Origin: Oryzomonas sp.
GTDB lineage: Bacteria > Desulfobacterota > Desulfuromonadia > Geobacterales > Pseudopelobacteraceae
Assembly (NCBI GenBank): GCA_031292255.1
Contig: JARLHN010000038.1
Location: forward strand, 1-64,000
Length of the DNA: 64,000 nt
Direction: 5' to 3'
In this document: piece after piece, positions 56,275 to 64,000 of the stretch
Position numbering within the stretch: position 1 is the first letter of the stretch
Layout of the letters: each line of letters opens with the position of its first letter
Notes under the pieces: model-generated
Told to the model about the DNA's origin: nothing
The model's database searches: none
What the model saw: the letters and a program-made list of their open reading frames with translations, nothing else
Made by a program: the position numbers and the translations under genes

Positions 56275-56368
56275 AAATACCATACGTCACAACAGAGCGA
56301 TTTACTATCATTTTTTGGTGCTCTAAAAAAGATCATCCAATGACAAAGAACATAATGGTCACCCTGAA

Positions 56369-56383
56369 TGACAATATTTGTCA
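56369..56383. promoter_or_regulatory. candidate PilR enhancer site
   Basis: The palindrome TGACAATATTTGTCA has perfect six-base arms (TGACAA/TTGTCA) and lies about 100 bases upstream of the sigma-54 promoter, just after the stop of the first pilin gene. A further TGACA begins at 56341. TGTC-type repeats are the known recognition elements of PilR in Pseudomonas; the assignment here is inference. Confidence 0.45.
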
Positions 56384-56387
56384 CAAT

Positions 56388-56600
56388 TTAAAATGTGGGG
56401 TACATGTGACTATCAACATAAGCAGACTCCATATTGACCTTGAAATTCCTCAGGTCTGCCATTGCCGCCGCGTTGAAGCCTCGTTTCACGTTATATTGGT
56501 AATTTGGTAATATTATGGCGATCAGGATCCCAATGATTGCGACGACGATCATCAACTCTATAAGGGTAAAACCCCCGATGGCGCACAGTCCTTTTTTCAC
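56388..56600 (-). CDS. short type IV pilin PilA-N (first of two)
   Basis: A 70-residue prepilin. The leader is short and ends Gly-Gly; the mature protein begins FTLIELMIVVAIIGILIA and has Glu5. Like its neighbour it has 60 mature residues and no globular domain. Aromatics lie at mature positions 1, 24, 26, 32, 43, 51, 57 and 60. It differs from the second pilin in the transmembrane part (IILPNYQY in place of AIPQFSAY). The start is GTG with GGAGAG upstream. No sigma-54 promoter was found directly before it, so it may be expressed with pilR or at low level. It could be a minor pilin or an alternative subunit. Confidence 0.9.
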   Translation of the reverse strand: MKKGLCAIGGFTLIELMIVVAIIGILIAIILPNYQYNVKRGFNAAAMADLRNFKVNMESAYVDSHMYPTF

Positions 56601-56661
56601 AAGGCTCTCCCAGTTATAATCAAATTACCACCCTGGGCAACTTAACACTTATCCAGCCATA

Positions 56662-58026
<1,365 letters not shown>

Positions 58027-58102
58027 GGATATGCCTCGTCTGCTTTAGGGGCTGCTCGATATGTTTAATTTACAGCCGTATGAGGCTCTTGCAAACATCT
58101 AA

Positions 58103-58222
58103 AAAGCTCCTCCCCCCTTGCGGGGAGGATTAGGATGGGGGTAAAGTTCGCCGCAAAATCTGCATATTGCAGCTTCACCCACCCCCCAGCCCCCTCCCGT
58201 CAAGGGAGGGGGAGCCCATTTG
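58103..58222. repeat. GC-rich inverted repeat at the pilR-FtsX junction
   Basis: Two inverted halves, ctcctccccccttgcgggga and ccccctcccgtcaagggagg, enclose ggattaggatgggggtaaag and its rough complement cttcacccaccccccagc. It resembles, but is not identical to, the repeats at 22236 and 36190. It fills most of the 58027-58249 gap, which has no gene. Confidence 0.7.
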
Positions 58223-58249
58223 AAAGAGCTTTGCAAGAGCCTCACCCTT

Positions 58250-59407
58250 CTATCCAATCCTGCGCAGGCCGTCGGCAATCCCGATCCTGACCGCCCGCCA
58301 GCTGGGGAAAATGCCCGCCACCAAGCCAACAATCAGGCAGAACGCCACATCCAGATACAGGGTGGAGCGTTCGACCCGGAAGACGGGAAAAAACGCGCCC
58401 ATGACCTCACCGAACTTTGCAGCCACCGGAAAGGTCAGGGCAATGCCGATCGCACAGCCGGTCATGGCGATAAACAGCGACTCGCCGAAAACCATGCCGG
58501 CAATGTAGTAGCCGCGAAACCCCATGGCCTTGAAGATGGCATATTCGCCGATCCGTTCGCGGGCGGTCATGGCCATGGTATTGGCCACTACCGCCATGAT
58601 GATGATGATTACCATGAACGACACGATGCGGATGGCCACCACGATGGCTTCGGTCATGGAGACGAAGCTGAGTTGGAAGGCCTTTTCCGTCTCCGTCAGG
58701 GTCTCGGCCAGGGAGTTTTTGAAACGCGCATCCACGGCCAGGGATGTCTCCGCCGCCGTTTGCGGGTTTTTCAACCCCAGGATGATGACGCCGATCTGGT
58801 CGGCCCGGCGCGGCGACGTCTTCTTCAGGGTTTCGTTCAGATAATCCCAGTGAAAGAAGAATTGGTTCTCGTCGGTCGATTGTTCCGCGCCGCGATAGAT
58901 GCCGCGCAGGACGAATTCCCACGTGCCGGGAAACATGGTGCCCTTGAGCGTAATATTGTCCCCCACCTTCCAGCCGAAGCGCTCGGCCAGCTTACGCCCG
59001 GCCACACACCCCTTGCGGTCGGTCACAAAGGCCCGATTTACTTCGGGGGAAAGCACGAATTCCGGATACAGCTCAAAATAGCTTTTCGGCTCAATGGCAA
59101 AATTCGGGAAAAAGTTCTTTTCCGAGATGTAGACGCCGCCGAACCAGTTGGCATAGGAAACCGACTTGACCCCCTCCACCTGCCTGATCCGCTCCAGATA
59201 GGAGATCGGCAGCGAAAAGGTCAGGGAGATGGCATTGCGCGAGATCAGGCGTGCGGCCGATGAGGCGTTGACCCCGGCATACCATGCGGTGATCACCGTC
59301 CGCAGCAGTCCGAAGGCCAGGATGGCGATGGTGATCCCCAGGATGGTCAGACCGGTGCGCAGACGGTGGCGCAACGCATTCCTGGAGAGCAGCTTAAGAA
59401 GGAACAT
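58250..59407 (-). CDS. FtsX/MacB-type ABC transporter permease
   Basis: A 385-residue permease with an N-terminal helix (MFLLKLLSRNALRHRLRTGL), a periplasmic domain of about 210 residues and three C-terminal helices with RERIGEYAIFKAMGF between the first two. It overlaps the ATPase gene by 14 bases. With the adaptor upstream it forms an adaptor-ATPase-permease exporter of the MacAB/LolCDE kind. In relatives, as I recall, this operon holds a second FtsX permease immediately downstream; here a repeat and pilR follow, and the likely partner is at 1136-2302. The substrate is unknown. Confidence 0.88.
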   Translation of the reverse strand: MFLLKLLSRNALRHRLRTGLTILGITIAILAFGLLRTVITAWYAGVNASSAARLISRNAISLTFSLPISYLERIRQVEGVKSVSYANWFGGVYISEKNFFPNFAIEPKSYFELYPEFVLSPEVNRAFVTDRKGCVAGRKLAERFGWKVGDNITLKGTMFPGTWEFVLRGIYRGAEQSTDENQFFFHWDYLNETLKKTSPRRADQIGVIILGLKNPQTAAETSLAVDARFKNSLAETLTETEKAFQLSFVSMTEAIVVAIRIVSFMVIIIIMAVVANTMAMTARERIGEYAIFKAMGFRGYYIAGMVFGESLFIAMTGCAIGIALTFPVAAKFGEVMGAFFPVFRVERSTLYLDVAFCLIVGLVAGIFPSWRAVRIGIADGLRRIG

Positions 59408-60095
59408 CGCTGAGCACGCCCTTTTCCAGGTGCCTGACGATATGGGCCTTCTCGGCGGCGCGCGGGTCGTGGGTCACCATGATGATCGTCTTTCCAAAGT
59501 CCTTGTTCAGGCGCGCCATGAGACCGAGGATATCTCCGGCGGAAACCCGGTCCAGGTCGCCGGTCGGCTCGTCGGCCACCAGAATGGAGGGGTCGCTTAC
59601 CACGGCGCGGGCAATGGCCACCCGCTGCTGCTGGCCGCCCGAAAGCTGGGAGGGGTAATGTTCCATGCGGTCGGCCAAGCCGACCACCTCCAGGGCGGCC
59701 TCCACGTGTTCCCGGCGTTCGCGGCGGTTAAGCGGCGTCAGAAGGAGCGGCAGCTCCACATTTTCAAACGCGGTCAGGACCGGGATGAGGTTGTAGAATT
59801 GGAAGATGAAGCCCACATGGGCCGCACGCCAGTCCGCCAACTCCCGCTCCCCCAGGGTAGCGATATCCACGCCGTCGACGACGATGGAGCCGCGATCGGC
59901 GGAATCGATGCCGGCAATCAGGTTGAGCAGGGTGCTCTTGCCCGACCCGGACGGTCCCATCAGCGCCAGGAACTCCCCCTGTTCGATATCGAAGGAGATA
60001 TCCTCCAGGACCGGCACCACTTGGCTGCCGCGCAGGTAGGACTTGGCCGCGTTGCGGATGCTGACGACGATCCGCCGTTCCCCGGAACCGGACAT
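59394..60095 (-). CDS. LolD/MacB-type ABC transporter ATPase
   Basis: A 233-residue ATPase with Walker A GPSGSGKST, Q-loop FIFQFYNLIP, signature LSGGQQQRVAIARAV, Walker B ILVADEPTGDLD and switch His in MVTHDPR. The FQFYNLIPVLTAFEN stretch is typical of the LolD/MacB group, which move substrates from the membrane by mechanotransmission rather than through a channel. The ATG at 60095 follows the adaptor stop by four bases; the longer frame overlaps the adaptor and is rejected. It drives the adjacent FtsX permease and possibly the second one at 1136. Confidence 0.92.
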   Translation of the reverse strand: MSGSGERRIVVSIRNAAKSYLRGSQVVPVLEDISFDIEQGEFLALMGPSGSGKSTLLNLIAGIDSADRGSIVVDGVDIATLGERELADWRAAHVGFIFQFYNLIPVLTAFENVELPLLLTPLNRRERREHVEAALEVVGLADRMEHYPSQLSGGQQQRVAIARAVVSDPSILVADEPTGDLDRVSAGDILGLMARLNKDFGKTIIMVTHDPRAAEKAHIVRHLEKGVLSDVPS

Positions 60096-60099
60096 ATCC

Positions 60100-61314
60100 C
60101 TATTTTTCCCCGGCCAGGCTGACACGGGCGCCATCCTTCAGTTCATCCAGCGGCTTGAGCGCAACCCTGTCGCCGGATTTCACTCCGCCGACCTCCACAA
60201 GGTCGCCCACGGGTGCGCCGCGCGTAATCGGCGTAAATACCACATGATCCCCTTTAACGAGATAGACTCCCTCACGGCCGCCTGAGGCGACGATTGCCGA
60301 CGGCTTGACGGCAATGCGCGGCCGCTGGTCGGCCTTTTGGGCCTCCCTTTCCAGGAAGGCGACCTTGGCGCTCATTTCCGGAAAAATACGGGAGTCGGTA
60401 TCCACGAAGCGCACCTTGACCATGACTGAAGCCTTGGTGCGGTCGGCCGTCGGAACGATGGTATGCACGACACCGCGGAACCGGGCGTTCGGCAGCGCAT
60501 CCAGGGTAACCTCGCAGGGCTGCCCCGCCTTCACCATCCCTAGATTGGACTCGGAGACATCGGCCTCCACCTCCAAAGAACCGAGGTCCGCTATGGTCAC
60601 CACGGCAGCCTTGGCATTGGCCGCCGCCCCCAAGGGGGTGATAAGGTCGCCCACATCGGCGTTTTTGGTCAAAACGACGGCATTGAACGGGGCACGGATC
60701 AGGCTGTAGCCGTAATTGACGCTCGCCCCCCGCAGTGCGGCAGCCGCGGAACGTATGCCGGACTGCGCGCCTGCAACGCCGGCAACGGCCTTCTTGTAGC
60801 GCGCGTCGGCCGTATCGTATTCGGACTTGGCAACAATCCCCTCTTTCAACAGCTCCTTTTCGCGCCTGAAGGCTTGATCGGCATCGACCAGTTCCGCCCT
60901 TGCCTGGTCAAGGGATGATCCGGCACTCTGGACTGAAGCCTCGTTTTGACGCACTGTTGCCTCCAGGTCCTTGTTCTCCAGCCGGGCGATGACCTGGCCA
61001 CTTGTAACCCGGCTCCCCTCCTCGACCCCGAGCCATTCCAGCCGGCCGGTGGTCTTTGCAGCCACCGACGCCTTGCGCTGGGCAACAACGTACCCGCTCG
61101 CGTTCAACAGGGTAAACGACTGTGTCGGAAATACCTGGGTAACGTTGGCCGTCTCGATGGGGATGGCGTGCCGCTGCACCGCCAGCAGCACCATCCCGGC
61201 GCAGAGCGCCACGAAGGCGGCGGCGATAAAGCGCATGCGTTTAGCCCTGCCCCGCTTGGACGAAGGCTGGCGGGATTTATCGATGGTAAGACGGTCCAGT
61301 GAACCTGATGACAT
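60100..61314 (-). CDS. membrane-fusion (HlyD/MacA-like) periplasmic adaptor
   Basis: A 404-residue adaptor. A cytoplasmic basic tail and one membrane helix (about 27-47) are followed by biotinyl-lipoyl halves (VAAKTTGRLEWLGVEEG and YSLIRAPFNAVV), a coiled-coil hairpin (about 115-205) and beta-barrel domains. It links the inner-membrane ABC transporter to an outer-membrane channel, whose gene is not in this window. It is the first gene of the three-gene exporter operon. The ATG was accepted as the only reasonable start. Confidence 0.9.
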   Translation of the reverse strand: MSSGSLDRLTIDKSRQPSSKRGRAKRMRFIAAAFVALCAGMVLLAVQRHAIPIETANVTQVFPTQSFTLLNASGYVVAQRKASVAAKTTGRLEWLGVEEGSRVTSGQVIARLENKDLEATVRQNEASVQSAGSSLDQARAELVDADQAFRREKELLKEGIVAKSEYDTADARYKKAVAGVAGAQSGIRSAAAALRGASVNYGYSLIRAPFNAVVLTKNADVGDLITPLGAAANAKAAVVTIADLGSLEVEADVSESNLGMVKAGQPCEVTLDALPNARFRGVVHTIVPTADRTKASVMVKVRFVDTDSRIFPEMSAKVAFLEREAQKADQRPRIAVKPSAIVASGGREGVYLVKGDHVVFTPITRGAPVGDLVEVGGVKSGDRVALKPLDELKDGARVSLAGEK

Positions 61315-61418
61315 GTAGTGCGTTCTCCGTTGATCGGGGGGATTCCAACCGGAAACGATGGGATACTAATTCATACCATTATTCCATCACAATGTGAAGT
61401 CCGAGTAATTCTCGGTAG

Positions 61419-61561
61419 TGTCCGGTCAGGCCATTGCAGTACCACTAAAACCCTGCCTTATCCCCTCATCCGGCCTTCGACCACCTTCTCCCAGGGAGAA
61501 GAGGTGCCCCGAAGGGGCGGATGAGGGGGCTTTTTAGGTGATGCAAATATCAAACCGGACA
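61419..61561. repeat. TIR-bounded repeat upstream of eno
   Basis: The outer inverted repeats TGTCCGGT (61419-61426) and ACCGGACA (61554-61561) enclose a second palindrome, CCCCTCATCCG (61462-61472) with CGGATGAGGGG (61518-61528), and a small hairpin CCCCGAAGGGGC. This looks like a non-autonomous mobile unit with a REP-like sequence inside. The rest of 61315-61742 holds the eno leader, with no clear promoter beyond a weak TATAGA near 61669. Confidence 0.6.
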
Positions 61562-61673
61562 TTGCTGAGTAATTTTTTATTTGAAATCGGTATACGCCGA
61601 CACCTGTGGATATTCCAGTCTAACCACATTTTTTCCCGGGAGGTCTGTATTTATTGGAATTAGTATGCTATAG

Positions 61674-63032
<1,359 letters not shown>

Positions 63033-63067
63033 GGGACTATAACCCAAAGAAAGACCTGAGTCCAATT

Positions 63068-63160
63068 CCCCCTTTTGACAAAGAGGGGGGATTTGCTTCG
63101 AGTGATGCAAATCCCCCGCGATTCCATTTAGGCCCCAGCGGGTCCTTTTTAAAGGGGGAA
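63068..63160. repeat. GC-rich repeat after eno
   Basis: It contains attcccccttttgacaaaga followed by gggggg and a hairpin GGGGATTTGC/GCAAATCCCC (about 63086-63115), then gcgggtcctttttaaaggggg. It resembles the other intergenic repeats in style and may terminate eno transcripts. Confidence 0.6.
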
Positions 63161-63267
63161 GACAACAGTACCTTTATTATGGTTATAGTTCCGAAAAATA
63201 GATGCTGATGGATCATGAACCAGCTTGAAATTTTGGCTGAACAATGGTATTTTTTTTAAAATCCGAC

Positions 63268-63316
63268 GGCGATGGAGTTCGCCATAACCGCTTGCCGACA
63301 AGCTGATGACTCCTGC
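63268..63316 (+). ncRNA. fluoride riboswitch (crcB motif)
   Basis: The sequence GGCGATGGAGTTCGCC followed by ATAACCGC and GCTGATGACTCC matches the conserved crcB motif, including the invariant GATG and CTGATG. All helices can be drawn: GGCG with CGCC, GCTTG with CAAGC around CCGA, and GGAGT with ACTCC. The ACTCC strand is shared with the following terminator, so fluoride binding should prevent termination and switch on the downstream gene. Confidence 0.93.
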
Positions 63317-63345
63317 TCTTCAAAACCGAGGGCAGGAGTTTTTTC
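63309..63345 (+). terminator. fluoride-riboswitch expression platform (terminator)
   Basis: ACTCCTGC (63309-63316) pairs with GCAGGAGT (63332-63339), followed by six T. The left arm overlaps the aptamer's ACTCC, making the terminator and the ligand-bound fold mutually exclusive. Confidence 0.88.
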
Positions 63346-63466
63346 ATTTTTCACGGTGAAACATCAGCAGGTTCGAAATGTCAAATGACGCCCATAAAAG
63401 GAGCCTTGCCATGACGTTCCGCACCATTGTGCAATGCTTAAGCAAACCATATCTGGAGGAGTCGGT

Positions 63467-63937
63467 ATGCTGTCTATTGATATCCCCGGTTTCGGATCCC
63501 TGGAGCTGGAACACCTTGTCTGCGACTTCACCGGCACCCTCTCCGTCGATGGCAGTTTGCTTCCCGGCGTCGGCGCGCTTCTCGATGAGCTTGCCGCATC
63601 GCTTAAAATCCACGTGGTAACGGCCGATACCTTTGGCCGGGCGCACGAGGAGTTGGCCGGACGCCCCTGCACGTTGACCGTTCTGAGCGGGCAAAACCTG
63701 GACGTGCAAAAAGAACGGTTTGTCATGGCCCTGGATAAGGATCGGGTTGTTGCTGTCGGCAACGGCGCCAATGACCGGTGCATGCTGAGAGTGTCGAAGC
63801 TCGCAATCGCCGTGGCCGAAGGTGAAGGATGCGCTTTGGACGCATTGCTGAACGCCGACATTCTTGTGCGCAGCATCCACGAGGGATTGTCGCTGCTACT
63901 CAACCAGAAACGCATCGTCGCGACCCTGAAGGTATAG
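63467..63937 (+). CDS. HAD-family protein (soluble P-type-ATPase-like), fluoride-induced
   Basis: A 156-residue HAD-superfamily protein of the soluble P-type-ATPase-like phosphatase group. The nucleophile motif is CDFTGTLSVDG near residue 20, followed by Thr in HVVTADTFG and the acidic motif AVGNGANDRCML. The start ATG at 63467 is chosen because GGAGG lies six bases upstream and the protein then begins MLSIDIPGFGSLELEHL, as in relatives. It sits behind a fluoride riboswitch with terminator; this family is one of those known to be linked to fluoride riboswitches. It may relieve metabolic stress caused by fluoride-blocked phosphoryl enzymes, but the substrate is unknown. Confidence 0.88.
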   Translation: MLSIDIPGFGSLELEHLVCDFTGTLSVDGSLLPGVGALLDELAASLKIHVVTADTFGRAHEELAGRPCTLTVLSGQNLDVQKERFVMALDKDRVVAVGNGANDRCMLRVSKLAIAVAEGEGCALDALLNADILVRSIHEGLSLLLNQKRIVATLKV

Positions 63938-64000
63938 GTTCCGGCCGTGAAAGACTTGGGAACCCTTGCAACAATGGTGACACCGACGGAATGCCCGCTA

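Noticed and set aside
56601-56661. Sigma-54 promoter for the first pilin gene
   Set aside because: GG and GC pairs are present but the spacing is 14, not 10, so the element does not fit.
63947-64000. Possible start of another gene (GTG at 63947, 18 open codons to the window edge)
   Set aside because: Too short to judge, the ribosome site is weak and no motif is seen.

Overview
The window looks like a chromosomal segment of a Geobacter-type deltaproteobacterium (Geobacterales). The strongest clue is a short type IV pilin of 60 mature residues that is nearly colinear with the PilA of Geobacter sulfurreducens, followed by a small secreted protein resembling its companion Spc (the PilA-C gene). 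The pilB-pilT-pilC-pilS gene order, sigma-54-type -24/-12 promoters, many c-di-GMP, chemotaxis and two-component genes, and abundant GC-rich dispersed repeats fit the same group. No rRNA, tRNA, CRISPR array or intact insertion sequence was seen.

Layout: 0-8.2 kb (minus strand) is pilB-pilT-pilC-pilS, then an FtsX-type permease, a small membrane protein and the start of a secreted protein. 8.5-10.5 kb (plus) is purM-purN-rpsT. 10.6-18 kb (plus) is an accessory block with a dual-GGDEF/EAL/CBS protein, a phosphate-binding-like protein, a chemoreceptor and a nucleoside deoxyribosyltransferase-like gene. It lies between rpsT and the convergent holA-lptE-leuS operon (18-22.2 kb) and is bounded by what looks like a second copy of the holA 3' end. 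22.3-32 kb (minus) is a nine-gene chemosensory operon. 32-37.7 kb is der-era-glnS-miaB. 37.9-40 kb is a Zur-like regulator with znuC-znuB under a near-perfect palindromic operator. 40.2-42.8 kb is a hybrid PAS histidine kinase. 42.8-45.4 kb is an ABC-2 transporter with a TPR protein. 45.4-55.5 kb is a probable pilin or surface glycosylation cluster: methyltransferase, a decayed glycosyltransferase, an AT-rich lone gene, two genes with three OGT catalytic domains, and a TMTC-like membrane protein. 55.6-58 kb is spc, two tandem short pilin genes and pilR. 58.2-61.3 kb is an adaptor-ATPase-FtsX efflux system. 61.7-64 kb is enolase, a fluoride riboswitch with terminator, and a HAD-family gene.

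The genes suggest an organism that makes short aromatic type IV pili, regulates them through PilS/PilR and sigma-54, and may glycosylate pilin or other surface proteins with OGT-like enzymes. The most notable points are two tandem short pilins with conserved aromatic positions, separation of pilS from pilR by about 53 kb in a layout suggesting a circularly permuted segment between two FtsX genes, a protein with two complete OGT modules, and a fluoride riboswitch controlling a HAD protein just downstream of the fluoride-sensitive enzyme enolase. All functional calls come from reading motifs by eye; no database search was run.
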